Shown piece after piece: positions 16,592 through 24,068 of a stretch of DNA of 30,106 nucleotides. This DNA comes from Nitrospiraceae bacterium UBA2166 (GTDB lineage: Bacteria > Nitrospirota > Nitrospiria > Nitrospirales > UBA2166), in the NCBI GenBank assembly GCA_002328825.1, contig DCWI01000025.1:1612-31717 (forward strand), given 5' to 3'. How positions within the stretch are numbered: position 1 is the stretch's first letter; the number at the start of each line of letters is the position of its first letter. The notes under the pieces were generated by a model. That model was given only the letters and a program-made list of their open reading frames with translations. It had not been told where the DNA came from and made no database searches. Both the position numbers and the translations under genes were made by a program.

Positions 16592-18553
16592 ATGGCTAAT
16601 ATGATTGAAATAAAATACCCCGACAATTCTCGTCGCGTATATGAGTCTGGAGTTACTGCGATTGAAGCTATGAAAGGGTACACGCTCCCAACTGATCGTG
16701 CACTTTTGGCCGCAGAAATTGATGGCGTCGCGGTTGATCTTTCAACCGTGTTGACATCAAATGTTGCAATTAATCCACTCACCTTTGATTCGGCCTTAGG
16801 AAAAGAAGTGTATTGGCACACAAGTGCACATATCCTTGCTCAGGCGGTACAAGCTGTCTTTCCTTCAGCAAAGTTAGCTATTGGCCCCCCAATCGATACT
16901 GGATTTTATTATGATTTTGATTTTGAACGCCCCTTTACTCCCGAAGATCTTACTCGAATAGAAGAGGAAGTACATTTGATTATGAAAGAGGACTATCCGC
17001 TTAAACGCATAGAGTTCTCTCAGCAAGATGCTATCCCAGTATTTCAGAAACGAGGTGAAGGATATAAGGTTGAAATCATTGAGTCCATTGACGATCCATC
17101 CGTTTCGATGTATCAGCAAGGGAATTTTATCGATCTCTGTCGCGGTCCACACGTGTCATCTACGGGGCAAATTGGTGCATTCAAAGTGTTATCAGGGGCG
17201 GGAGCCTATTGGCGTGGCGACGAACGAAATCCCATGCTTCAAAGAATATACGGAGTCTCATTTCCAACACAGAAAGAGCTTGACCAACACCTCATTTTGC
17301 TCGAGGAGGCTAAGAGGCGCGACCATAGAAAGCTTGGAAAAGAGCTTGGGCTTTTCTCTGTCAGTGAAGAAACGGGTCCTGGGCTAATTTTATGGCACCC
17401 GAAAGGTGCAATGGTCAGGCATCTTATCGAGACATTCTGGCGTGAACAACACATTAAACGCGGATACGAGTTTGTCTATTCACCACACATTGCCCGTCGC
17501 AATCTCTGGAAACAGAGCGGCCACCTTGATTTCTATCAAGAAAATATGTTTGCAGCAATGTCGGTCGAGAACAATCCATACCAGCTAAAACCAATGAACT
17601 GTCCATTTCATATTATGATCTACAAATCGTCTTTGCGAAGCTACCGAGATCTTCCACTACGCTGGGCCGAACTCGGAACAGTCTACCGTTATGAACGTTC
17701 CGGAGTCCTTCATGGGTTATTCCGTGTCCGAGGCTTCACTCAAGATGATGCTCATATTTTCTGCCGCCCAGCCCAACTGGCAGATGAGGTTGCTAGCATC
17801 ATCAAGTTCACCTTTTCAACCTTACGTCGGTTTGGCTTTGAATACTTCGAAATATTTCTTTCCACTCGCCCGGACCATGCAGTAGGTTCCGATGAAGATT
17901 GGCAGCATGCAACAGACTCCCTCAAGTCTGCCTTAGAGCTCTTGGATATTTCGTATACGACTGATCCGGGAGAAGGAGTATTCTACGGACCAAAAATAGA
18001 TATAAAAATTCGTGATGTTCTAGGGCGTGCCTGGCAATGTTCAACCATACAGCTCGACTTCAACCTTCCTCTTCGCTTTGGATTGTCATTTATCGGCCCA
18101 GATGGAAAACCACATCAACCAATTATGATTCACAGAGCACTCTTAGGTTCTGTAGAGCGTTTTATGGGCATTCTCATTGAACATTTTGCTGGTGCATTCC
18201 CCTCTTGGCTGGCTCCAATTCAAGTAAAAGTCTTGACTCTTGGCGAAGCCCAAACCTCCTATGCAAACGATATCATGCTACAATTAGCAGGGCACGGCCT
18301 TCGTGCAGAAGCAGATCTAAGATCTGAAAAAATGAACCTGAAGATCCGTGAGGCAGAAACCGCAAAAATCCCATATATGCTTGTAGTGGGTGATAAGGAA
18401 GTGACGGCAAGAACTGTGTCAATTCGAAAACGGACAAAGGGTCAGGCAGGCACAATGAAGCTCGACACGTTTATTGAGATGTTAAAAGAGGAGATCTTGG
18501 AACACTCTTCCAGCGCCATTACACCAACTCTATCTACCAACAACTCTAATTAA
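16592..18553 (+). CDS. thrS: Threonyl-tRNA synthetase
   Basis: 653 residues, full length class II synthetase charging tRNA-Thr. An N-terminal TGS domain (~4-63) is followed by the editing domain with HTSAH (76-80) and CRGPH (183-187). The catalytic core has zinc ligands Cys337 in PMNCPFH and His388 in the motif-2 region (YRYERSGVLHGLFRVRGFTQ), the GVFYGPKIDI block and motif 3 (MIHRALLGSVERFMGILIEH). The anticodon-binding domain is C-terminal. The ATG at 16592 has no ribosome-binding site upstream; an ATG three codons on is an alternative. Some bacterial thrS genes are autoregulated through tRNA-like leaders, but the 41-nt gap after tRNA-Val is too short to judge. Confidence 0.98.
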   Translation: MANMIEIKYPDNSRRVYESGVTAIEAMKGYTLPTDRALLAAEIDGVAVDLSTVLTSNVAINPLTFDSALGKEVYWHTSAHILAQAVQAVFPSAKLAIGPPIDTGFYYDFDFERPFTPEDLTRIEEEVHLIMKEDYPLKRIEFSQQDAIPVFQKRGEGYKVEIIESIDDPSVSMYQQGNFIDLCRGPHVSSTGQIGAFKVLSGAGAYWRGDERNPMLQRIYGVSFPTQKELDQHLILLEEAKRRDHRKLGKELGLFSVSEETGPGLILWHPKGAMVRHLIETFWREQHIKRGYEFVYSPHIARRNLWKQSGHLDFYQENMFAAMSVENNPYQLKPMNCPFHIMIYKSSLRSYRDLPLRWAELGTVYRYERSGVLHGLFRVRGFTQDDAHIFCRPAQLADEVASIIKFTFSTLRRFGFEYFEIFLSTRPDHAVGSDEDWQHATDSLKSALELLDISYTTDPGEGVFYGPKIDIKIRDVLGRAWQCSTIQLDFNLPLRFGLSFIGPDGKPHQPIMIHRALLGSVERFMGILIEHFAGAFPSWLAPIQVKVLTLGEAQTSYANDIMLQLAGHGLRAEADLRSEKMNLKIREAETAKIPYMLVVGDKEVTARTVSIRKRTKGQAGTMKLDTFIEMLKEEILEHSSSAITPTLSTNNSN

Positions 18554-18560
18554 GGAGGTG
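18552..18560 (+). promoter_or_regulatory. Strong ribosome-binding site that fixes the infC start
   Basis: AAGGAGGTG is a near-full match to the anti-Shine-Dalgarno sequence and overlaps the thrS stop codon (TAA 18551-18553). The AGGAGG core ends 6 nt before ATC at 18565, the ideal spacing. Confidence 0.85.
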
Positions 18561-18564
18561 GCTT

Positions 18565-19077
18565 ATCGCTCAAAAGCTTCGTGTTAATCAACGAATCCGG
18601 ACGGTTGAGGTTCGAGTTATTGGACCAAGCGGTGATCAACTCGGTATCCTACAGACGTCCAGTGCAATTAGGCAAGCACTTGACGAAGGGTATGACTTAG
18701 TAGAAGTAGCCCCAATGGCTCACCCTCCAGTCTGCCGGATTATGGATTATGGGAAGTATATGTATGAGGTCAATAAAAAAGAGCATGCAAACAGAGCTCA
18801 TCAAAAATCAACACAAGTCAAAGAGACCAAAATACGCCTCCGAACCGGAGTCCATGACTTAAACACAAAGATCAAACACATCAATACTTTCTTGGATCAG
18901 GGACACAAGACAAAGGTTATTCTCGTATTTCGAGGACGAGAAATGGAACATGCAGCGCAAGGAAAACATCTAATGGAACTGGTCATTCAAGGCACTCTCG
19001 AGCATGGCCAAGTCGAACAACCTCATCGAATTGAAGGCCGCTTTATGGTCATGCTTCTTTCACCAAAATCAGCATAA
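18565..19077 (+). CDS. infC: Translation initiation factor IF-3, AUC start
   Basis: 170 residues, normal IF-3 length. The N-domain begins MAQKLRVNQRIRTVEVRVIG and contains DLVEVAPMAHPPVCRIMDYG; a charged linker leads to the C-domain with IRLRTGVHDLNTK and VILVFRGREMEH. The frame contains no ATG, GTG or TTG between the in-frame stop at 18547 and the internal ATG at 18715, which would delete 50 conserved residues. The ATC at 18565 is in frame, lies 6 nt after AGGAGG, and gives the family N-terminus. Rare AUU/AUC starts are the known device by which IF-3 represses its own translation. Automated calls that allow only ATG/GTG/TTG would truncate it. It directly follows thrS. Confidence 0.95.
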   Translation: MAQKLRVNQRIRTVEVRVIGPSGDQLGILQTSSAIRQALDEGYDLVEVAPMAHPPVCRIMDYGKYMYEVNKKEHANRAHQKSTQVKETKIRLRTGVHDLNTKIKHINTFLDQGHKTKVILVFRGREMEHAAQGKHLMELVIQGTLEHGQVEQPHRIEGRFMVMLLSPKSA

Positions 19078-19096
19078 AAACAATGTGAGGCAAATG

Positions 19097-19300
19097 ATGG
19101 CAGGATACAAACTAAAAACTCATCGTGGCACAGCGAAGCGAGTGAAAGTTACAGGTTCGGGGAAATACCTTCGCCGAAAAGCATCGCTTCGCCATCTTCT
19201 CACCACAAAATCACGAGGTCAAAAGCGAAATCTAAAAGGACCCGCAACAGTTGATGCAAGCGTCAACCGTATGATTGGGCGCCTACTTCCTAATGCATAA
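19097..19300 (+). CDS. rpmI: 50S ribosomal protein L35
   Basis: 67 residues, typical L35. The start KLKTHRGTAKRVKVTGSGKY is the family signature and the C-terminus SVNRMIGRLLPNA also fits. Two adjacent ATG codons occur (19094 and 19097); the second is 6 nt after GAGG and is preferred. An open frame extends upstream into infC to 19004 but lacks family similarity there. The order infC-rpmI-rplT is conserved in bacteria, where L20 commonly represses rpmI-rplT translation. Only 19 nt separate it from infC, so any L20 site would have to include infC coding sequence. Confidence 0.95.
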   Translation: MAGYKLKTHRGTAKRVKVTGSGKYLRRKASLRHLLTTKSRGQKRNLKGPATVDASVNRMIGRLLPNA

Positions 19301-19347
19301 ATAGTATTTACACAAACTCAGTTATAGTATGGTATAAGGAGTACATC

Positions 19348-19716
19348 ATGCCTAGGGTAAAAGGGGGACCAAAAACACATCTTCGCCGGAAAAAACGCCT
19401 AAAATTAGCCAAGGGATACTTTGGGGGTCGAAGCCGGCTATATCGTCAAGCAACCGAAGCTGTTGACCGCGCATTACGATTTGCCTACAGCGACCGCCGT
19501 ATTAAGAAGCGTAATTTTCGACGACTGTGGATTGCGCGAATCAATGCAGCAACCCGCGCACATGGATTAACGTATAGTGAATTTATTTCGCACTTGAAAC
19601 GTGCAAAGATTACATTGGATCGGAAGGTGCTTGCTGACATGGCAATGAACGACGCTAAGGCATTTGCCAAAGTAATTGATACCATAAAGTCGGCTCCTAC
19701 ACCCGTACCCATTTAA
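19348..19716 (+). CDS. rplT: 50S ribosomal protein L20
   Basis: 122 residues, slightly longer than the usual 115-119 through a Pro/Thr-rich tail. The start MPRVKGGPKTHLRRKKRLKLAKGYFGGRS and the block FRRLWIARINAATRAHGLTYSEF are diagnostic. L20 binds 23S rRNA early in 50S assembly and often represses its own operon. AAGGAG stands 7 nt before the ATG. The next gene starts 5 nt after its stop. Confidence 0.97.
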   Translation: MPRVKGGPKTHLRRKKRLKLAKGYFGGRSRLYRQATEAVDRALRFAYSDRRIKKRNFRRLWIARINAATRAHGLTYSEFISHLKRAKITLDRKVLADMAMNDAKAFAKVIDTIKSAPTPVPI

Positions 19717-19720
19717 TTCC

Positions 19721-20896
19721 GTGTGGCCAATACCCCTTACTACATGCCTTAACAGGGGATGTTGGTTTGTCAGTATCCTACTTGTATTCGTTATCACCCA
19801 TGCCGACGCCTCTCCTGAACATCGCCAGTCGCTTCGTGAACTAGGCGTCACTGTCGGCACTATCACAGCGGGTGAATTTAATGCAATAACCGATGTTCCT
19901 GGTGTTCGTGTAGGACATACGACACTACACAAAGGGCAAGGTTTGCTCATACCAGGACACGGGCCAGTTCGAACAGGAGTAACCGTGATTATTCCTCGCG
20001 AAAATGTATGGAATCACAAAGTACCTGCAGGAGCTTTTGTGCTTAATGGCACAGGAGAAATGACGGGACTTGCTTGGATTGAGGAGGCCGGATTTCTTGA
20101 ATATCCTATCGCTCTCACAAATACATTAAACGCCCCACTTGTTAGCAATGGTGTTATCAGCTGGATGCTCAAAAAGTACCCCGCGATTGGTATCACCGAC
20201 GACACATTAACGCCCCTCGTTGCAGAGTGCGATGACAGTTATCTCAATGACATTCAAGGACGTCATGTCACCGAACATGATGTTATGCTGGCGTTAGAAA
20301 GCGCGAGTTCCGGAAGTATCAAACAGGGATCAGTTGGTGCAGGCACTGGAATGCGAAGCTATGGATTTAAAGGTGGAATTGGTACCTCGTCACGCATATT
20401 GCCATCATCAGAAGGAGGTTACGTCGTTGGAGTGCTTGTCAACGCAAACCACGGCCGCCGAGATCAACTTACTATTCTCGGTCACTCACTAACACATAAT
20501 TTTTCGGAAGTAGCCCCTCCTTCCCAGAAAAGAGAAGGATCGATTATTATTATTATCGCAACCAACGCTCCACTAACAAGTCGCCAGCTTAAACGCGTCG
20601 CAAAACGAGCGACATTTGGGCTAGCACGTACTGGAACAATTGGCCGTCACGGGAGTGGAGACTTTATTCTTGCGTTCTCGACAGGGAACACCATACCCCA
20701 TTATCCAGTTGAGCGAACCTACTCGATGACAATCATTTCTGATACTTATCTCAATCCAATTTTTAGCGCAGTAGTTGAGGCAACCGAAGAAGCAATTCTC
20801 AATGCTCTTGCTCTAGCCACAACCACAGTTGGTCGAGATGGACATCGTGCCGAAGCCATTCCTCTAAAACAGTTGCGCCAATTTGCTGCTCCGTAA
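19721..20896 (+). CDS. Exported P1/S58-family peptidase (DmpA/BapA type)
   Basis: 391 residues. S58 peptidases are self-cleaving N-terminal-nucleophile aminopeptidases; DmpA acts on D- or L-amino-terminal peptides and BapA on beta-peptides. The domain starts ITAGEFNAITDVPGVRVGHTT. Conserved blocks include VLNGTGEMTGL (~107-117), ECDDSYLND (~169-177) and QGSVGAGTGM (202-211), where Gly203-Ser204 is the expected autocleavage site and Ser204 the nucleophile. A hydrophobic N-terminal stretch (~15-26) followed by ADA-S at 28-31 looks like a signal peptide, so it probably works in the periplasm. The GTG start lies 5 nt after rplT, suggesting co-transcription with a ribosomal operon, an unusual neighbour. 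The substrate is unknown. Confidence 0.9.
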   Translation: MWPIPLTTCLNRGCWFVSILLVFVITHADASPEHRQSLRELGVTVGTITAGEFNAITDVPGVRVGHTTLHKGQGLLIPGHGPVRTGVTVIIPRENVWNHKVPAGAFVLNGTGEMTGLAWIEEAGFLEYPIALTNTLNAPLVSNGVISWMLKKYPAIGITDDTLTPLVAECDDSYLNDIQGRHVTEHDVMLALESASSGSIKQGSVGAGTGMRSYGFKGGIGTSSRILPSSEGGYVVGVLVNANHGRRDQLTILGHSLTHNFSEVAPPSQKREGSIIIIIATNAPLTSRQLKRVAKRATFGLARTGTIGRHGSGDFILAFSTGNTIPHYPVERTYSMTIISDTYLNPIFSAVVEATEEAILNALALATTTVGRDGHRAEAIPLKQLRQFAAP

Positions 20897-20914
20897 AAAT
20901 CAGCATAGAATTTC

Positions 20915-21475
20915 TCATTCTTCTATCTTCACCGTCATTTCGATTCGTTGAGTTGGTAAATCTCGAGAATCTCTTTCTTGTGAAACAATTGTGTCAACGA
21001 CATCCATCCCCTTAACCACTTTTCCAAAAACAGTATATTTCCCATTAAGAAAGTTTGATGGAGCGACAACGATATAAAATTGAGATCCCGCACTATCAGG
21101 GTCTTGTGAACGTGCCATTGAAAGGATGCCTCGACCGTGTGAACGATTGTTAAACTCTTCCTTTATGGTGTATCCAGGCCCACCGGTTCCATACGTAGAG
21201 ACATCATCACCTTTAGTGTTAGGATCTCCCCCTTGAATCATAAATCCAGGAATAATCCGGTGAAAAAGGGTTCCATCATAGAATCCAGACCTAGCTAGTT
21301 TCAAAAAATTTTCTACATGATTTGGAGCCTTTTTTGGAAAAAAAGTAAGTTCAATAGATCCAAACTTCGTATCAATGATAGCGCGTGGAGACTGTTCACC
21401 AGCTTCGACCTGTAACACGGATATACTGGACAGCACCATTCCACACACAATCAATCCAAGCAATCGAAACACCAT
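20915..21475 (-). CDS. Exported cyclophilin-type peptidyl-prolyl isomerase
   Basis: 186 residues. An N-terminal signal peptide ends near VEA-GEQ. The cyclophilin fold follows, with FHRIIPGFMIQGGDP, GRGILSMARSQDPDSAGSQFYI and FGKVVKGMDVVD, containing the usual catalytic Arg, Phe, Met and Gln positions. The role is proline isomerisation in the periplasm, as for PpiA. GGAGG lies 8 nt before the ATG at 21475; a GTG one codon earlier is equally placed at 5 nt. It is the last gene of the long leftward run, 21 nt after rnc, and converges with the S58 peptidase gene 18 nt away. No convincing terminator is visible in that gap. Confidence 0.94.
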   Translation of the reverse strand: MVFRLLGLIVCGMVLSSISVLQVEAGEQSPRAIIDTKFGSIELTFFPKKAPNHVENFLKLARSGFYDGTLFHRIIPGFMIQGGDPNTKGDDVSTYGTGGPGYTIKEEFNNRSHGRGILSMARSQDPDSAGSQFYIVVAPSNFLNGKYTVFGKVVKGMDVVDTIVSQERDSRDLPTQRIEMTVKIEE

Positions 21476-21496
21476 CACATGAGCCTCCTTTTCTTG

Positions 21497-22225
21497 CTAA
21501 GATTTTATTTTTTCAATCTTCAATAAAGCCTGCTTTGCTGCTTGCTGTTCGGCTTTTTTCTTCGTTTTTCCAGCCCCCGTCCCATATCGATTATTATTAA
21601 GATGAACATCAACCTCAAATATCTGATGGTGATCAGGGCCAGATGTGTGACGAAGATGATACACAGGACGAAAACCAAATTTCCTTTGGCAAAGTTCTTG
21701 AAGCTGACTTTTGTTATCTGCAACATTCCCATTTGCAATTAGGCCATTAAGTTGATCTTGAGAGACGTTCAACACAAATTGACGTGCGGATGAGAAACCT
21801 CCATCCAAATACACTGCAGCAACAACTGCTTCAAACGTATTAGCAAGTATAGAAGGATTTTGACGTCCATTATGTAACTCTTCCCCTCGTCCCAGAACAA
21901 GATAGGCACCCAGATTAAGCTTACTTGATAATGCAGCAAGAGTGTCCTGGCTCACCAAGTGTGCTTTCATTTTTGACAAAACTCCCTCATCAATCTCTTG
22001 AAAAGTCTCCATGAGATACTCACTAATTACGAGATCTAAAACAGAATCCCCAAGAAATTCAAGCCGTTCGTTATGTGAACAACCCTCCATTCCCTCATTT
22101 AATGACGATGAATGGGTAAGCGCCTCAAGAAGAAGGTCAAGACAAACAAACGAATAACCAAGCTTTACTTGTAGGTTATCGAGTGCAGCTCTTTTTGTTG
22201 TCAGAAGAATGTGTCTAGGCTGCAT
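21497..22225 (-). CDS. rnc: Ribonuclease III
   Basis: 242 residues. It cleaves double-stranded RNA in rRNA maturation and mRNA control. The signature NERLEFLGD (52-60) supplies the Glu and Asp metal ligands. The second acidic site is LANTFEA, with Glu132, where E. coli has Asp-x-x-Glu; Asn129 replaces the Asp, a variant I believe occurs in other bacterial RNase III proteins. The C-terminal ~70 residues are a dsRNA-binding domain ending KKKAEQQAAKQALLKI. The open frame extends 21 codons further upstream, but that part lies inside fabF; the ATG at 22225 gives the family N-terminus. It overlaps the fabF stop by 11 nt without a ribosome-binding site, so it probably depends on coupling to fabF translation. 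Confidence 0.95.
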   Translation of the reverse strand: MQPRHILLTTKRAALDNLQVKLGYSFVCLDLLLEALTHSSSLNEGMEGCSHNERLEFLGDSVLDLVISEYLMETFQEIDEGVLSKMKAHLVSQDTLAALSSKLNLGAYLVLGRGEELHNGRQNPSILANTFEAVVAAVYLDGGFSSARQFVLNVSQDQLNGLIANGNVADNKSQLQELCQRKFGFRPVYHLRHTSGPDHHQIFEVDVHLNNNRYGTGAGKTKKKAEQQAAKQALLKIEKIKS

Positions 22226-23492
22226 ATCGTCGAAAAATAAGAGATGCGTTTGTCCCCCCAAATCCAAATGAGTTTGAGAGAGCTGCATTGATGTTCATCT
22301 GCCTAGAAGTATGAGGAATATGGTTAAGCGGGTACTCAGAATCTGGGTTATCAAGATTAATTGTTGGAGGCAAGATTCCTCTCTGTATTGCTAAAACAGA
22401 AAAAGCTGCTTCAACGCTACCTGCCGCACCAAGGAGATGGCCAGTCATTGATTTCGTTGCACTCACGGGAACAGCTAAAGTTTTCTCTCCAAAGACGCGC
22501 GTAATAGCAAGTGCCTCGAGTTTATCTGCCATCGTTGATGTCGCATGGGCGTTAATATACCCAATGTCTGCTGTGGTTAACGAAGAATCGCGAAGTGTCT
22601 GTTGCATACACCTGACTGCCCCATTTGCATCACTGGGTGGTGCAGTAATATGATATGCATCGGCTGTCATCCCATAACCAACAAGTTCTGCATAAATATT
22701 TGCGCTGCGCTTGATAGCATGTTCGAGCTCTTCGAGAAACAGAATACCTGCCCCTTCTCCAACAACAAAACCATCTCGATCTTTATCGAATGGTCGACTT
22801 GCTAACTCAGGAGCATCATTCCGCTTCGAAAGTGCACGAGATGCTGCAAAACCAGCCAGCGTGAGGGGAGTTACTGCTGCTTCCGTTCCTCCAGCAATTA
22901 TTGCGGAAGCCTCTCCGCGCTGAATAATGCGATAGGCATCTCCAATACAATGTGTTCCTGTCGCACAGGCAGTAACAGTTCCTGAATTAGGCCCCCGTGC
23001 ACCAAGATAAATTGACACAAATCCAGATGCCATATTTCCAATAACCATCGGAATAAAAAACGGTGTGACACGGGAAGGCCCTTTTTCTTGAAGCGTCGTA
23101 TGCGTTTGTTCTATACCGTGAATTCCACCGATACCTGATCCAATAACCACACCAATGCGATCTGCATTTTGTGTCGTGATAACAAACCCAGCATCATCTG
23201 TGGCTAGGCGACTCGCCGCAACCGCATATTGGATAAACTCATCCATTTTTTTAACATCTTTTTTATCCACATAGTCTGTCGGCGAAAAATCTTTTATTTC
23301 CGCAGCAATTTGAGATGGATAGTCTGTCGGATCAAATTTGGTAATTCTCTGAACAGCTGATTTCCCCTCGCACACAGCCGCCCATGTTGACTCAAGGCCA
23401 ATTCCAAGAGGAGTAACGAGCCCAATCCCAGTAACAACAACTCTTCGTTTCAGTTGATTCTCCCTACAGGGAGTCTCTTGGAGACAACTCAC
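22215..23492 (-). CDS. fabF: Beta-ketoacyl-ACP synthase II
   Basis: 425 residues from GTG at 23492. It condenses malonyl-ACP with acyl-ACP in chain elongation. The catalytic triad is Cys176 (TVTACATGTH), His316 (NAHATSTMADKLEA) and His352 (KSMTGHLLGAAG), with Lys347. The family N-terminus, KRRVVVTGIG, begins only at residue 15. An in-frame CTG directly before it (23453) stands 6 nt after GGGAG, so a CTG start is a real alternative to the GTG, which has only AAGG 7 nt upstream. It follows acpP after a 280-nt gap containing a terminator-like hairpin and a second long hairpin, so it may be partly uncoupled from the upstream fab genes. Confidence 0.95.
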   Translation of the reverse strand: MSCLQETPCRENQLKRRVVVTGIGLVTPLGIGLESTWAAVCEGKSAVQRITKFDPTDYPSQIAAEIKDFSPTDYVDKKDVKKMDEFIQYAVAASRLATDDAGFVITTQNADRIGVVIGSGIGGIHGIEQTHTTLQEKGPSRVTPFFIPMVIGNMASGFVSIYLGARGPNSGTVTACATGTHCIGDAYRIIQRGEASAIIAGGTEAAVTPLTLAGFAASRALSKRNDAPELASRPFDKDRDGFVVGEGAGILFLEELEHAIKRSANIYAELVGYGMTADAYHITAPPSDANGAVRCMQQTLRDSSLTTADIGYINAHATSTMADKLEALAITRVFGEKTLAVPVSATKSMTGHLLGAAGSVEAAFSVLAIQRGILPPTINLDNPDSEYPLNHIPHTSRQMNINAALSNSFGFGGTNASLIFRRYAA

Positions 23493-23521
23493 GTCATCGC
23501 CTTAACAACTTGTTCCACTCA

Positions 23522-23556
23522 ACAATCTATGGTTGCATTACGCAAGCATAGATTGT
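23522..23556 (-). other. Long RNA hairpin upstream of fabF-rnc
   Basis: ACAATCTATG (23522-23531) and CATAGATTGT (23547-23556) form a perfect 10-bp stem. After one mismatch, TTGC (23533-23536) and GCAA (23542-23545) add 4 bp around a 5-nt loop. No T-run follows in the direction of transcription, so it is not an intrinsic terminator. It would sit in the leader just before fabF, two genes into whose transcript lies rnc. Confidence 0.6.
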
Positions 23557-23637
23557 GAAGGAAAGGAAAACTCATTTTTTCTTAGCCTGTTAAAAATCAA
23601 TGCTCAGTTGTCCCACAATATACATTTTAACAACTCG

Positions 23638-23671
23638 AAAAAAGCCTCTTTGTAAGATAGGCAAAAGAGCT
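23638..23671 (-). terminator. Candidate intrinsic terminator or attenuator after acpP
   Basis: Read on the minus strand, AGCTCTTTTG (23671-23662) and CAAAGAGGCT (23652-23643) pair at 9 of 10 positions, two of them G-U, around a 9-nt loop. TTTTTT follows at once (23643-23638). It lies about 100 nt past the acpP stop. If active, it would set acpP levels above fabF-rnc. Confidence 0.5.
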
Positions 23672-23772
23672 ATTTGCGACCCCTTGGTTCGTTGACGCGA
23701 CGGCCACAGAACCACCTAGGAGCGACATCAACCAAATCACACTTAAGACTCTTTCTACTACCTTGTCATGAA

Positions 23773-24021
23773 TTACAGACGTTGCTCAATGTAGTTTATT
23801 GCGTCCTGAACCGTAAGTATATTTCCTGCATCTTCGTCTGGGATTTGAACATCAAATGCCTCCTCAAACGCCATTACTAACTCAACAGTATCAAGCGAGT
23901 CGGCACCAAGATTATCAACAAATGAAGCGTCCGGAGTGACATCACTCTCATCAACTCCAAGTTGCTCTACAATAATCTTCCGTACGCGGCTACTCGTGTC
24001 AGCAGTCATATCTGCCGCCAT
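23773..24021 (-). CDS. acpP: Acyl carrier protein
   Basis: 82 residues, acidic. The phosphopantetheine attachment site is Ser42 in LGADSLDTVELVMAFEE, the standard type II fatty acid synthase ACP motif. It carries the growing acyl chain for the surrounding Fab enzymes. A short N-terminal extension (MAADMTADTS) precedes the first helix. The ATG at 24021 has AAGGAGG 8 nt upstream. That site lies in AGGAGGGCCTCCT, in which the ribosome-binding bases can pair with bases next to the start codon. It follows fabG by 47 nt. Confidence 0.97.
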   Translation of the reverse strand: MAADMTADTSSRVRKIIVEQLGVDESDVTPDASFVDNLGADSLDTVELVMAFEEAFDVQIPDEDAGNILTVQDAINYIEQRL

Positions 24022-24068
24022 AGGAGGCCCTCCTTTCTCTCAATGGAGTTAAGTTGTGTTTATAATCT

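Noticed and set aside
19307..19338. Internal promoter before rplT (TTTACA with TATAGT, TATGGT or TATAAG)
   Set aside because: Spacers are 10, 15 and 20 nt, none acceptable with boxes this weak.
20897..20914. Terminator between the converging S58 peptidase and cyclophilin genes
   Set aside because: Only a 5-bp AT stem (TAGAA/TTCTA) extending into the next gene can be drawn; no GC stem or T-run.
22226..22288. Upstream ATG of rnc giving 21 more residues
   Set aside because: The added segment is the out-of-frame reading of the conserved fabF C-terminus and lacks RNase III similarity.
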